Shown one piece after another: positions 55,306 to 64,000 of a DNA stretch of 64,000 nt; positions within the stretch are counted from its first letter, which is position 1, and the number at the start of each line of letters is the position of its first letter. Source of the stretch: Sphingomonas liriopis. GTDB taxonomy: Bacteria; Pseudomonadota; Alphaproteobacteria; Sphingomonadales; Sphingomonadaceae. Location of the stretch: contig NZ_JAMLDY010000001.1 of NCBI RefSeq assembly GCF_024211255.1, positions 1 to 64,000 of the forward strand, written 5' to 3'. The position numbers and the translations under genes were made by a program. Below the pieces are notes generated by a model that saw only the letters and a program-made list of their open reading frames with translations, ran no database searches and was not told the origin of the DNA.

Positions 55306-55752
55306 TCAGCCGGGCGGGCCGTTCATCATGATAATCTCGTCCAGAGCGACATCCCAATCTGCACGGCTGGCGCAACAGATATGTGCCGTCGGTCGTATCC
55401 AGATGGGACCATCGAGGCAGCCGGCGGGAACCTGAAGCATGGCACCGTCCATCTGAACATCCGGAAGCGCCGACCCGCACTCCATACAAAAGCTCCGCTG
55501 ATGCCGGGTGCCGGGCAGCTTGAAGATTTTGACTTCAGCCTCGCCCGCTAGCCAATGAAGTGTTGCGCCAGACGCGAAGAGATTGGCGCCATGGGCCGTG
55601 CCGCTTCCCTTTCGGCATCGAGAGCAACGGCAGAGGAAGAAGCTGTCGAAGGATCCGTTGATCTCGAAGCATACTGTTCCGCAAAGACAGGAGCCGGAAA
55701 TGTTGGACTGGTTCGTGGACGCCGCGCACATGCGCCTTTCGCTACTGCCCAT
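55306..55752 (-). CDS. GFA family (glutathione-dependent formaldehyde-activating enzyme-like) protein
   Basis: About 148 residues. The zinc-binding cysteines of the GFA/CENP-V fold are present: GSCLCGTVCFE, LCRCSRCRKGSG and SFCMECGSALP. The true substrate of most members is unknown. Start at ATG 55752; ATG 55731 is also possible. The 265 bases between this gene and the SDR gene hold nothing I can recognise. Confidence 0.85.
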   Translation of the reverse strand: MGSSERRMCAASTNQSNISGSCLCGTVCFEINGSFDSFFLCRCSRCRKGSGTAHGANLFASGATLHWLAGEAEVKIFKLPGTRHQRSFCMECGSALPDVQMDGAMLQVPAGCLDGPIWIRPTAHICCASRADWDVALDEIIMMNGPPG

Positions 55753-55885
55753 GACGAACCTGGTCCGGTGATATGGTCGCGGTTTTCCGATCGCCGGGTG
55801 GATGTCACCACCCGGCGCGGCATCCTGTCCGCTACGATCGCCAAACACCATGCATCCCGGAAGCCCGTCCGGGAACGGCGCTTCG

Positions 55886-56722
55886 TCATGGCTTGCGTGC
55901 CCGTACCATCCAGCAGGCGGCACCGAACCGCGCGACTTCACCAACGACGAAGGGCGCAAATGCCTCGTCCAGCGCCGTTTCGAGCCTGATCCGTTCCGCG
56001 TCGTCCAGACGGGGCAGGATGGTCCCGATGCGGCCCATGCGTCGCGCGTAGACAGGCAGCTCCTTCGCGCTCAGTTCGCAGGGCACGGCGATGGGGCGGA
56101 TATCGATGGTATCCCAACCCGCATCGGTGAGGATGCCATGCACCCGACCGTCATCGGCGAAGGCGAACTGGCCGGGCGCATGCGGGTCGGATGCGGGCTG
56201 CGGTCCCAGTATCGCAGCCGCGGCGCGTTCCGCCGTCGCCATGAACCTGTTGTCGCCGGGGCTGCGCCACACGATACAGGCCAGCGTGCCGGCGGGACGG
56301 AGTGCGCGGCGGATATTGGCGAACGCCGCAACGGGATCGTCGAAGAACATCACGCCGAAGCGCGAGACGATCGCGTCATAGGCTTCGGGATCGAAATCGT
56401 GGCGCTGCGCGTCGGCACACAGGAAGCGCGCATTGCCCAGCCCGGTGGCGATGGCCCGGTCACGCGCTACCTTTACCAAAGCTTCGGAAATGTCGATGCC
56501 GGTGCATGTCCCCGATGGGCGCAGCACTTCCGCAATGGCCAGGCTCGTCGCGCCCGCGCCGCACCCGATATCGAGCACGTCCTGCACGCCTTGCGCCAAC
56601 ATCATATCCGCCAATATCCGTTCGAACGGCAGGAACAGCCCGTCGAGCATCGGCTGTAACGCGACCCACGCGTTGCCGCGCCCTGTGGTCCAGCCTGCCG
56701 GGTCGGGCTGCCGACGGTCCAT
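55886..56722 (-). CDS. Class I SAM-dependent methyltransferase
   Basis: About 278 residues. The SAM-binding loop VLDIGCGAGATSLAIAEVL is followed by GIDISEALVKVARD and the acidic FLCADAQRHDFD; typical of the UbiE/Methyltransf_25 class acting on small molecules. Two ATGs (56725, 56722) follow AAGGAGGAC; the second has better spacing. Divergent from a MerR gene, with a MerR-type promoter directed at this gene. Confidence 0.9.
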   Translation of the reverse strand: MDRRQPDPAGWTTGRGNAWVALQPMLDGLFLPFERILADMMLAQGVQDVLDIGCGAGATSLAIAEVLRPSGTCTGIDISEALVKVARDRAIATGLGNARFLCADAQRHDFDPEAYDAIVSRFGVMFFDDPVAAFANIRRALRPAGTLACIVWRSPGDNRFMATAERAAAAILGPQPASDPHAPGQFAFADDGRVHGILTDAGWDTIDIRPIAVPCELSAKELPVYARRMGRIGTILPRLDDAERIRLETALDEAFAPFVVGEVARFGAACWMVRARKP

Positions 56723-56756
56723 CATGTCCTCCTTGTGACCACTCCTGATTCGGGTC

Positions 56757-56787
56757 ATTCTGCCACTTCAAGTCAACTTGAGGTCAA
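56757..56787 (-). promoter_or_regulatory. SoxR-like MerR promoter of the methyltransferase
   Basis: Minus strand: -35 TTGACC (56782-56787), 19-base spacer with the dyad CTCAAGTTGACTTGAAG, -10 CAGAAT (56757-56762). The dyad closely resembles the known SoxR box CCTCAAGTTAACTTGAGG. It lies 35 bases before the methyltransferase start and two bases from the MerR start. Confidence 0.8.
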
Positions 56788-56788
56788 G

Positions 56789-57208
56789 ATGGCATTGTTC
56801 GATATCGCCGAAGTCGGCCGGCGCAGCGGCGTGCCGGCCTCCACGCTGCGTTTCTACGAGGAAAAGGGGCTGATCGAATCAATCGGTCGTCGCGGGCTGC
56901 GCCGCACGTTCGACGTCGACGTGTTCGAACGACTGTCGCTGATCGCATTGGGGCGATCGGCGGGTTTCTCGCTGGAAGAGATCGGCGGCATGCTGCGTCG
57001 CGATGGCGGGCCCGAGATCGACCGGGCGCAACTGCTGATGAAGGCCGATGAGATCGACCGGACGATCCGCCGGCTCCGCGCATTGCGCAACGGGTTACGT
57101 CACGCGGCAGCGTGCGAAGCGCCCAGTCATGCGCAATGCCCGACCTTCCGACGCCTCATGGCCGTCGCGGCGGAGCGTGCGCGCAAGACCGGGCGGCGAG
57201 TAAGATAG
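56789..57208 (+). CDS. MerR family regulator (SoxR-like operator)
   Basis: 139 residues. Helix-turn-helix MALFDIAEVGRRSGVPASTL, then RFYEEKGLI, and a dimerisation helix. The end, ACEAPSHAQCPTFRRL, has only two Cys (CX8C), not the four of SoxR's 2Fe-2S site, so it is not SoxR itself despite the SoxR-like dyad next to it. ATG 56789 fits the domain; upstream in-frame codons overlap the promoter. Confidence 0.9.
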   Translation: MALFDIAEVGRRSGVPASTLRFYEEKGLIESIGRRGLRRTFDVDVFERLSLIALGRSAGFSLEEIGGMLRRDGGPEIDRAQLLMKADEIDRTIRRLRALRNGLRHAAACEAPSHAQCPTFRRLMAVAAERARKTGRRVR

Positions 57209-57268
57209 CGGCGGCCGCGAGGTGGAGATGTATCATAAAGTGAATGACGAAGGGCCAGGCCGGGAAAG

Positions 57269-58006
57269 CTAGGCCTTCCTCGCAACGATCGCGTGCATCC
57301 TGCCCGACGGCCTGTCCTGCTCGATAGCAAATCCCAGGCCTTCCAGTTCCGCAACGAGCCCGGACGGCTTCAAGCGCAGCTTGCGGTAGCTGCTCTTGTG
57401 AAGCGTCCATCCGTCCCCGGAGCGGATATGGATCAGGTCGTTGACCACGACCCGTTCTTCCTCATAATCGAGCGCACAGATCATGATGCGCCCGTCATCG
57501 GCCCGCACCGGCAGGAATCGGTCAAGCCCGGTCAACTCCATCGAAAGATCGCGGAACGTCAGCGCCAGTTGTCCTCCCGAGCGCAGGCAGGCATGGGCGT
57601 CGCGAAACAGCGTCGAGACATCGCGCCTGTCGTCGAGATGCGTCAGCGTATCGCCCATGCAGATGATCGTATCGACACTGGCGTCTTCCACCAATTTCGG
57701 GAAGCGGCGCATATCCGCCAGTTCGGTCCGGATGGAACGACGACTGCCCCGATGTCCTTCCAACTCATCGAGGAGGTTGCGGCTCGTGTCGATCGCCAGG
57801 ATCGTCCTGAAGCCCATCGCATCGAGGGCGATCGTCTGATAACCCGGTCCGCAGCCAAGATCGACGGCGGAGGATCTTACCTCGACACCCAGTTCAAGGA
57901 GAAACGCGCGTTGCTCGGCGACCTTCTCATCGAACGACAGTGCATTCATCCATGAATAATGCGCGGCGAGCAGATCATCATAATGACGCTGGACGTCACC
58001 GCTCAT
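57269..58006 (-). CDS. Class I SAM-dependent methyltransferase
   Basis: 245 residues. SAM loop SAVDLGCGPGYQTIALDAMG, then LAIDTSRNLLDEL and IICMGDTLTHL; similar to small-molecule or unassigned Methyltransf_25 enzymes. ATG 58006 has GGGAGGAAGAC directly upstream. Convergent with the MerR gene, and the last gene before the right end of the island. Confidence 0.88.
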   Translation of the reverse strand: MSGDVQRHYDDLLAAHYSWMNALSFDEKVAEQRAFLLELGVEVRSSAVDLGCGPGYQTIALDAMGFRTILAIDTSRNLLDELEGHRGSRRSIRTELADMRRFPKLVEDASVDTIICMGDTLTHLDDRRDVSTLFRDAHACLRSGGQLALTFRDLSMELTGLDRFLPVRADDGRIMICALDYEEERVVVNDLIHIRSGDGWTLHKSSYRKLRLKPSGLVAELEGLGFAIEQDRPSGRMHAIVARKA

Positions 58007-58245
58007 GTCTTCCTCCCCGCCCATAGCAAGCGCCTGCCTGATACATCGGCGAGCGCCAGAGCGTCGAGCGTGCCTTCGCCAAATATGAAATCTTGCCGGA
58101 GTCCACCGCTCCGATATGCTTGCGGTGCGCGGACATCAGGGAAAATCCGTGAGCGAGCGGGTCGCGACACATAACGCGATCAGGATGCTGCCATTTATCG
58201 TGGGCGTTTACACCCGGCCTGACCGACACGGCGCTAAAGATCAGC

Positions 58246-58272
58246 TCGAGCCCAAGTGCGTCCACCACCTTT
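58246..58272. repeat. attR-like direct repeat of tRNA-Lys 3' end
   Basis: 27 bases identical to 40196-40222. It is not a functional tRNA: only the T-arm and acceptor 3' half are present. The 239 bases between the methyltransferase start and this repeat hold no recognisable gene or integrase remnant. Confidence 0.93.
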
Positions 58273-58357
58273 TTCCATCATCGCTTCCGGATCGCTCGCA
58301 CGGCGTTGCCGTACACGGCCCATGATGGCATGATATCGGCGCTTCGAGAGACCCGTC

Positions 58358-58618
58358 ATGCGTTATCTGCCGTTGCTCGCCATGCTGCTGCCTGCGGTCG
58401 TCACGGAGCAGAGCCCCGCCGTCCCGCGATCGAACATGCCCGTGATCGGCAAAGCGCCGGCCAAGGCGCATTGCGAGCGGCCGGGCGCCCGGCGGGTCGG
58501 CGACGCGCCGCCGCCGGGCGTGCGCAAGCTCGGCGAGATGCCGCCGGCCAAGCCGATCTATACCGTGGTGCGCGAGATCGACGGTTGTCCCATACCGGTC
58601 AGCGTCCGCGCGCGATGA
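58358..58618 (+). CDS. Small exported protein, unknown function
   Basis: 86 residues with a signal peptide (MRYLPLLAMLLPAVVTEQ). The mature part is Pro/Ala-rich, with two Cys (HCERPGARRVGDAPPPGVR, DGCPIPV) that may form a disulfide. Seen as a lineage-specific type of small secreted protein in sphingomonads; no function known. First gene after the island, convergent with anmK. Confidence 0.7.
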   Translation: MRYLPLLAMLLPAVVTEQSPAVPRSNMPVIGKAPAKAHCERPGARRVGDAPPPGVRKLGEMPPAKPIYTVVREIDGCPIPVSVRAR

Positions 58619-58621
58619 CGG

Positions 58622-59707
58622 TCAGGGGCGGCTGACGATCCCGCCCGGCAGCGGCGCGGGCACGCCGGTCGTGCCGGGGAAGCTGATCGGCAGGCCGTTG
58701 AGCGTCCGCACCGCCATATAGGCGAAGCCTTCCGCCTCCATCGCATCGCCGTTCCAGCCCAACGCGTCGCTCGGTTCGGGCACCAACCCGGTGCGTTCGG
58801 CGATCATGCGCAATAGCGTCGGATTGTGGCGGCCGCCGCCAGCGACGATCAGCCGCTTCGGCCGCGCCGGCAGCCGGTCGATCGCCTCGGCGACGCTCGC
58901 CGCGGTGAAGGCGGTCAGCGTCGCCGCGCCGTCTGCCGCGGCGAGGCCGCGCGCCGGCTGGATGGTGAAATCGTTCCGGTCGAGGCTCTTGGGCGGCGGC
59001 GCCGCGAAATAGGGATGGTCGAGCATCGCGGTCAGCACCGTCTCGTCGATCCGCCCCGCCGCGGCGAGCGCACCGCCGTCGTCGTAGCGTGCGCCGGTCT
59101 CCGCCTCGACCCAGCTGTCGATCAGGCCATTGGCAGGGCCGGTGTCGAAGGCGATCAGCGCGCCGTCTTCGCCGACATAGGTGATGTTGCCGATTCCGCC
59201 CAGGTTGAGCACCGCGACCGGCATGTCCAGCGTCGCGGTCAGCGCGGCATGATAGACCGGCAGCAGCGGCGCACCCTGCCCGCCCGCCGCGACGTCGGCG
59301 CTGCGCAGGTCGCTGACCACCGCGATGCCGGTCGCGCGCGCCAGCACCGCGCCGTCGCCGATCTGCCATGTCCAGCCGCGGTCGGGGCGGTGCGCGACGG
59401 TCTGGCCGTGATAGCCGATCACGCCGACGTCCGCCGCGGCGATGCCGGCCTCGCGCAACAACTTGTGAACCGCGAAGGCGTGCGTCCGGTCGATCAGCTC
59501 GCCCGCCGCGACCAGATCGGGGCTGGCGCGCGGCCGGTCGAAGGTGAGCGCCAGCGCGGTCGCCGCCGCCAGTTGCGCACGCGCCGCATCCGAATAGGGC
59601 TCGCCGCGGAACGCAAGCGCCCGCACCGCGCCCTCGCCATCGGTCTCGATCAGCGCCGCATCGATTCCGTCGAGCGACGTTCCGGACATCAACCCTATTG
59701 CCAGCAT
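58622..59707 (-). CDS. anmK: Anhydro-N-acetylmuramic acid kinase
   Basis: Recycles cell-wall anhydroMurNAc by phosphorylation and ring opening. 361 residues. The ATP-binding [15 protein letters not shown] is at the N-terminus; [24 protein letters not shown] and [13 protein letters not shown] (with the catalytic Asp region) follow, then [15 protein letters not shown] 59707 gives the standard [11 protein letters not shown]; the longer frame is not conserved. Divergent from rimO. Confidence 0.96.
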   Translation of the reverse strand: MLAIGLMSGTSLDGIDAALIETDGEGAVRALAFRGEPYSDAARAQLAAATALALTFDRPRASPDLVAAGELIDRTHAFAVHKLLREAGIAAADVGVIGYHGQTVAHRPDRGWTWQIGDGAVLARATGIAVVSDLRSADVAAGGQGAPLLPVYHAALTATLDMPVAVLNLGGIGNITYVGEDGALIAFDTGPANGLIDSWVEAETGARYDDGGALAAAGRIDETVLTAMLDHPYFAAPPPKSLDRNDFTIQPARGLAAADGAATLTAFTAASVAEAIDRLPARPKRLIVAGGGRHNPTLLRMIAERTGLVPEPSDALGWNGDAMEAEGFAYMAVRTLNGLPISFPGTTGVPAPLPGGIVSRP

Positions 59708-59828
59708 CGGTGCATCACTCCCCTGTCGCCGCTGTGCCGCCTGCACCCGCCGCTGTCGAGCGACGAACCGCACCGCCCGCGGCACCATCTGGCAAAAGCG
59801 CGCCGAAACGCCTATGTGCGCGTCTCTC

Positions 59829-61154
59829 ATGGCAACTCGTCTCCCCTCCCCGCCGCGCGTCGGCATGGTGTCGCTCGGCTGTCCCAAGAATCTGGTCGAC
59901 AGCGAACGCATCCTCACGCAGCTGCGCGCCGACGGCTATCAGATGTCCGCCGATTATGCCGGCGCCGACGTCGTGCTGGTCAATACCTGCGGCTTCCTCG
60001 ATTCCGCCAAGGAAGAGAGCCTCGAGGCGATCGGCGAGGCGATCGCGGAGAACGGCCGCGTCATCGTCACCGGCTGCATGGGCAAGGAGGCCGAGGTCAT
60101 CCGCGCCCGCTTCCCGCAGGTGCTCGCGGTCACCGGCGCGCATCAGTACGAACAGGTCGTCGAGGCGGTGCACGAGGCGGCGCCCGCCAATCTGTCGCCG
60201 TACATCGACCTGATCCCCGACGCCGGGCTCAAGCTGACGCCACGCCATTACAGCTATCTCAAGATTTCGGAGGGCTGCAACCACCGCTGCTCCTTCTGCA
60301 TCATCCCCTCGCTGCGCGGCGACCTCGTCAGCCGCCGCCCCGACGCGATCCTGCGCGAGGCGGAAAAGCTGGTCGCCGCGGGGACGAAGGAATTGCTGGT
60401 CATCAGCCAGGACACCTCTGCCTACGGCATCGACATCCGCAAGGAACCTCGGATGTGGAAGGGGCAGGAGGTCGTGCCGCACATGACCGATCTCGCCCGC
60501 GAGCTCGGCAAGATCGCACCGTGGGTGCGGCTCCACTACGTCTACCCCTATCCGCACGTCGATCAGGTCATCCCGCTGATGGCGGAGGGGCTGGTGCTCC
60601 CCTATCTCGACATCCCGTTCCAGCATGCCGCGCCGTCGGTACTCAAGCGGATGAAACGCCCCGGCAACGACGCCAAGGTGCTGCAACGCATCCATCAGTG
60701 GCGCGACATCTGCCCGGATATCGCGATCCGCTCGACCTTCGTCGTCGGCTTCCCCGGCGAGACCGAGGCGGATTTCGAGTATCTGCTCGACTGGCTTGAT
60801 GAGGCGCAGCTCGACCGTGTCGGCGCGTTTCGGTTCGAACCCGTCGAGGGCGCCGCGGCGAACCTTCTTCCCGATCACGTACCGGAGGAGCTCAAGGAAG
60901 AGCGCTACCAGCGGATCATGGCCAAGACCGCGGCGATCAGCGCCGCCAAGCTCGCCGCCAAGATCGGCCGCACCCTCCCCGTCATCATCGACGAGGTCGG
61001 CGACGAGGGCGCCACCGGCCGCAGCCAGGCCGACGCCCCCGAGATCGACGGCCAAGTCTTCCTGCGCGACGCCGCGCACCTCTCGGTCGGCGACATCGTT
61101 CCCGTCGCCATCGAGGATGCCGACGAGCACGATCTGTACGGCGTGCCGGTTTGA
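59829..61154 (+). CDS. rimO: Ribosomal protein uS12 methylthiotransferase RimO
   Basis: Adds a methylthio group to Asp88 of ribosomal protein S12. 441 residues in three domains: UPF0004 with its three cluster Cys ([31 protein letters not shown]), radical SAM with CNHRCSFC (Cys150/154/157), and a C-terminal TRAM domain. ATG 59829 ([18 protein letters not shown]) is preferred to the start five codons earlier. Confidence 0.97.
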   Translation: MATRLPSPPRVGMVSLGCPKNLVDSERILTQLRADGYQMSADYAGADVVLVNTCGFLDSAKEESLEAIGEAIAENGRVIVTGCMGKEAEVIRARFPQVLAVTGAHQYEQVVEAVHEAAPANLSPYIDLIPDAGLKLTPRHYSYLKISEGCNHRCSFCIIPSLRGDLVSRRPDAILREAEKLVAAGTKELLVISQDTSAYGIDIRKEPRMWKGQEVVPHMTDLARELGKIAPWVRLHYVYPYPHVDQVIPLMAEGLVLPYLDIPFQHAAPSVLKRMKRPGNDAKVLQRIHQWRDICPDIAIRSTFVVGFPGETEADFEYLLDWLDEAQLDRVGAFRFEPVEGAAANLLPDHVPEELKEERYQRIMAKTAAISAAKLAAKIGRTLPVIIDEVGDEGATGRSQADAPEIDGQVFLRDAAHLSVGDIVPVAIEDADEHDLYGVPV

Positions 61155-61319
61155 TTGCTCCGCCTGTCTTCGCGCATCCTTTCACACGGCAATAAAGCGG
61201 GTACCAATCAAGCACCTGAGTGAAGTCCTCCGCGATTGGCGCATCAGCCCGATCGGGAATGACCCAAGCGTGAAGATTTCACTATCGTTACGACGAGCCG
61301 ATGTGGCAGCCTGCGCCGC

Positions 61320-62711
61320 ATGCCGTTCAAGACCATCGCCGCGCTGGCGCTCGCCATCACCCCCGCCGCCGTCGCCGCACAGGCGCTCACTCCCGCCGAA
61401 CTGACCGCGATCGACAAGGTCGTCGCCGATGGCCTCGCGGCCACCGGCACGCCATCGGCGCAGGTCGCGATCGTGCGCGGGGGCCGGATCGTGCTGACCA
61501 AGGCGTACGGCAAGCAATCGGACACCGCGCCCGCGCGCACCGATGCGCCCTATCAGATCGCGTCGATCTCCAAGCAGTTCACCGCCGCCGCGCTGTTGCT
61601 GCTCGAGGACGACGGCAAGCTGTCGATGGACGATACCGTCGCCAAGTGGCTGCCGAGCATCAGCGGCGGCGACAAGATCACCATCCGCCAGCTGCTCAGC
61701 CACACCTCGGGCCTGCAGGATTACTGGCCGCAGGATTACAGCTTCGCCGCGATGGAGAAACCAACGACGCCGCAGGCGATCGTCGATCGCTGGGCGAAGA
61801 AGCCGCTCGACTTCGCGCCGGGTACCCAGTGGCAATATTCGAATACCGGCTATGTCGTCGCCGGGCTGATCGCGGAGAAGGCGGCGGGCGAACCATTGCT
61901 GGCGTTACTGCAACGCCGCGTCTTCGCGCCGCTCGGCATGACCGCGATCGATCAGGACAAGGCGATCGGTGGCGGCTTCCCGGTCGGCTATCACCGCAAC
62001 GCACTCGGGCCCGTCCGGGTGGCGCCGCCGCCCGCCGATGGCTGGCTGTTCGCCGCGGGCGAATTGTCGATGAGCGCAGGCGACCTTGCCAAATGGGACG
62101 TCGCGCGATTGAACCGCAGCCTGCTGCCCGCCGACGACTGGGCGGCGCAGGAAAAGCCGGTGCTGCTCGCCGACGGCAGCACGACCAATTACGGCCTCGG
62201 CGTCAGCCTCGGCAAGCGCGGTGGCCAGCCGTACGTGGAGCATAGCGGCGAGGCGGTCGGCTTCCTGTCCGAAAACATCGTCTTTCCCGACCAGAAGGCG
62301 GCGATCGTCGTGCTGACCAACGCCGATTTCGGCGACGCCTTCGTCACGATCGCGCAGGGGCTCGCCAAAATCGTCGTCCCCGGCAATGCCGATGCGGCCG
62401 AGGCGGCGAAGACCAAAGCGGCACGCGCGTTGTTCGATTCGCTGCGGGGCGGCACGCTCGATCGTCGGCTGCTGACCGCCAACGCCTCCTATTATTTCAC
62501 GCCGCAGGTGCTCGCCGATTACCGCACCAGCCTGTCGCCGCTGGGCGAGCCGACCGGGTTCGAGTTGGCGAGCCCGAAGCGGCTGCGCGGCGGCTTCGTG
62601 CAGCGGCGCTACACCGTCACCTATCCCAAGCGGAAGCTGTCGATCGGCACCTTCGCCGAGCCGGACGGCGCCGAACGCTACGAACAGTTCCTCGTGTCCC
62701 CGGCCAACTGA
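61320..62711 (+). CDS. Serine hydrolase with signal peptide, class C beta-lactamase-like
   Basis: 463 residues. A signal peptide (FKTIAALALAITPAAVAAQA) precedes the PF00144 domain, with SxxK in IASISKQFTAA, YxN in WQYSNTGYVVAG and HSGE as the third motif region. A C-terminal part of about 110 residues (from about 350) is typical of periplasmic D-aminopeptidase or esterase relatives. Its stop shares one base with the next start (TGATG), so the two are co-translated. Confidence 0.9.
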   Translation: MPFKTIAALALAITPAAVAAQALTPAELTAIDKVVADGLAATGTPSAQVAIVRGGRIVLTKAYGKQSDTAPARTDAPYQIASISKQFTAAALLLLEDDGKLSMDDTVAKWLPSISGGDKITIRQLLSHTSGLQDYWPQDYSFAAMEKPTTPQAIVDRWAKKPLDFAPGTQWQYSNTGYVVAGLIAEKAAGEPLLALLQRRVFAPLGMTAIDQDKAIGGGFPVGYHRNALGPVRVAPPPADGWLFAAGELSMSAGDLAKWDVARLNRSLLPADDWAAQEKPVLLADGSTTNYGLGVSLGKRGGQPYVEHSGEAVGFLSENIVFPDQKAAIVVLTNADFGDAFVTIAQGLAKIVVPGNADAAEAAKTKAARALFDSLRGGTLDRRLLTANASYYFTPQVLADYRTSLSPLGEPTGFELASPKRLRGGFVQRRYTVTYPKRKLSIGTFAEPDGAERYEQFLVSPAN

Positions 62712-64000
62712 TGCCCGACACATTGCTCCAGCCCGACCGCGGCCAGCCCGCGCGGACCATCGACTGGGTCGCGCCCGACGGTTATGATGTCTGGCTCGGC
62801 CAGCAGCCGCCGCGGGTGCGCATCGCGCTCGCCGCGCAGCGCTTTACCGGCAAGACTGGTGCCCATGCGATCTACGCCGATAACGAGGACGTGCGCGCGA
62901 TCGTCGTGGCGAAGGCGGCCGGTCCGTGGACGCTCGCCAGGCTCGTCGAGGCGCTGCCCGCGGGCACCTATCGCGTCGCCGCGCCGATCGGCGACGCGGC
63001 GCTCGGCTGGCTGCTCGGCCAATATCGCTTCGACCGCTATCGCAAGGCGGAGGATGCCGGTCCGCGCATCCTGCTGACCGCCGACGCCGCAGGGATCGAG
63101 GAGACGCTGCGCATCGCCGCGGCGACGCGGCTGGTCCGCGACCTCGTCAACACCGGCGCGGGCGACCTCGGCCCCGCCGAGCTGGAGGATGCGGTCGCGC
63201 GGCTCGCCAGCGAACATGGCGGGATGCTCAGCGTCACGCGCGGCGATGCGCTCGCGACCGGCTATCCGATGATCCACGCGGTCGGGCAGGCGGCGGTCAA
63301 GGAACGCTGCCCCCGGCTGATCGAACTCGAATGGGGCGACCCAGCGCATCCGCGCATCGCACTGGTCGGCAAGGGCGTGGTGTTCGACACCGGCGGGCTC
63401 GACATCAAGCCGTCCGCCGGCATGCGGCTGATGAAGAAGGACATGGGCGGCGCCGCGCACGCGCTGGCGCTCGCCGGGCTGGTGATGGCCGCGCGCCTGC
63501 CGGTGCGGCTCCACCTGCTGATCCCGGCGGTCGAGAACGCCATCGCCGGCAACGCCTTCCGCCCCGGCGACGTGCTGCGCAGCCGCGCGGGGCTGACGGT
63601 GGAGAACACCAACACCGATGCCGAGGGGCGGCTGATCCTCGGCGACGCGCTGACCAAGGCGGGCGAGGGCAAGCCCGAACTGATCCTCGATTTCGCGACG
63701 CTCACCGGCGCGGCGCGGGTGGCGCTCGGCCCCGATCTGCCGCCGCTGTTCACTGACGACGACGCGCTGGCGGACGAATTGCTCGCGGCCGGGATCGCGC
63801 TCGACGACCCGTTGTGGCGGCTGCCGTTGTGGGACGGCTATGACGAGATGCTGAAATCGGACATCGCCGACATGGTCAACGCGCCCGACGGCGGCTTCGC
63901 GGGTGCGATCACCGCCGCGCTGTTCCTGCGCCGGTTCGTGCCGGCCGGTGTCGCCTGGGCGCATATGGACGTCTTCGCGTGGCGGCCGGCGGGCAAGCCG
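62711..64000 (+). CDS. M17 leucyl aminopeptidase family protein, 3' end beyond window
   Basis: 430 codons to the window edge. Metal-binding GKGVVFDTGGLDIKPS and MKKDMGGAAHAL, and the family signature NTDAEGRLILGDAL near 301, identify a two-zinc M17 aminopeptidase. The N-terminal domain is short, as in PepB-like alphaproteobacterial members. Only about the last 30 residues should be missing. It starts by overlap with the serine hydrolase stop. Confidence 0.94.
   Translation, partial: MPDTLLQPDRGQPARTIDWVAPDGYDVWLGQQPPRVRIALAAQRFTGKTGAHAIYADNEDVRAIVVAKAAGPWTLARLVEALPAGTYRVAAPIGDAALGWLLGQYRFDRYRKAEDAGPRILLTADAAGIEETLRIAAATRLVRDLVNTGAGDLGPAELEDAVARLASEHGGMLSVTRGDALATGYPMIHAVGQAAVKERCPRLIELEWGDPAHPRIALVGKGVVFDTGGLDIKPSAGMRLMKKDMGGAAHALALAGLVMAARLPVRLHLLIPAVENAIAGNAFRPGDVLRSRAGLTVENTNTDAEGRLILGDALTKAGEGKPELILDFATLTGAARVALGPDLPPLFTDDDALADELLAAGIALDDPLWRLPLWDGYDEMLKSDIADMVNAPDGGFAGAITAALFLRRFVPAGVAWAHMDVFAWRPAGKP

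Noticed and set aside
57996..58268. 90-codon minus-strand frame ending near the right island repeat, checked as an integrase relic
   Set aside because: It contains no tyrosine-recombinase or transposase motif that I can see.
58246..58272. Second tRNA-Lys gene
   Set aside because: Only the 3' third of the tRNA is present, with no acceptor 5' strand, D-arm or anticodon arm.

Overview
The window is a high-GC alphaproteobacterial chromosome segment, most likely Sphingomonas or a close relative. Support comes from the complete Entner-Doudoroff set zwf-pgl-edd-glk-eda, the large TonB-dependent receptors, the LolC/E-type permease next to lolD, the secG-pyrG neighbourhood, and the many dispersed palindromic repeats between genes. 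The assignment is inferred from gene content and protein similarity, not from a marker gene. There is no rRNA operon, CRISPR array or phage.

Layout. 1-13.9 kb: a radical SAM protein, a VOC protein, moaB, dnaE and an HdeD-type membrane protein. These are followed by a minus-strand operon (lolC, lolD, a GNAT acetyltransferase and a broken glutathione peroxidase gene), a probable structured RNA with its own terminator, a TonB receptor, hsp20 and a small DUF4926/DUF6883 gene pair. 13.9-24.6 kb: pyrG and secG; a MarR regulator and an SH3-only protein overlapping argC; then the Entner-Doudoroff cluster and a 267-bp tandem duplication after eda. 24.6-29.5 kb: the fatty acid synthesis operon fabD-fabG-acpP-fabF-mltG on the minus strand, with a PD-(D/E)XK-like GxxExxY gene between fabD and fabG that is bracketed by 27-bp inverted repeats. 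29.7-40.2 kb: an RcnB-like protein, rpsF-rpsR-rplI, a STAS-like protein, mutL (whose linker carries an in-frame palindromic repeat), the cell-shape operon mreB-mreC-mreD-mrdA-rodA, and tRNA-Lys(CTT).

40.2-58.27 kb is an apparent genomic island. The last part of tRNA-Lys is repeated exactly (27 bp) at 58246-58272, as an integrase would leave it, but no integrase gene is visible. The cargo is regulator-plus-target pairs: MerR with a broken cation exporter and a TonB receptor carrying the same operator; TetR with a zinc alcohol dehydrogenase; LysR with a DHA2 efflux pump; TetR with a serine hydrolase and a DHA1 efflux pump; AraC with an SDR; MerR with a methyltransferase behind a SoxR-like promoter. 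It also holds several decayed genes (a TonB receptor 3' end, yggS, a yafY 5' end). Past the island the core chromosome resumes with a small exported protein, anmK, rimO, a serine hydrolase and an M17 aminopeptidase cut by the window end.

The points most worth following are the integrase-less tRNA-Lys island, the MerR operator shared by a dead exporter and a live TonB receptor, the inverted-repeat-bounded nuclease-like gene inside the fab operon, the repeat translated within MutL, and the unassigned RNA near 9.65 kb.
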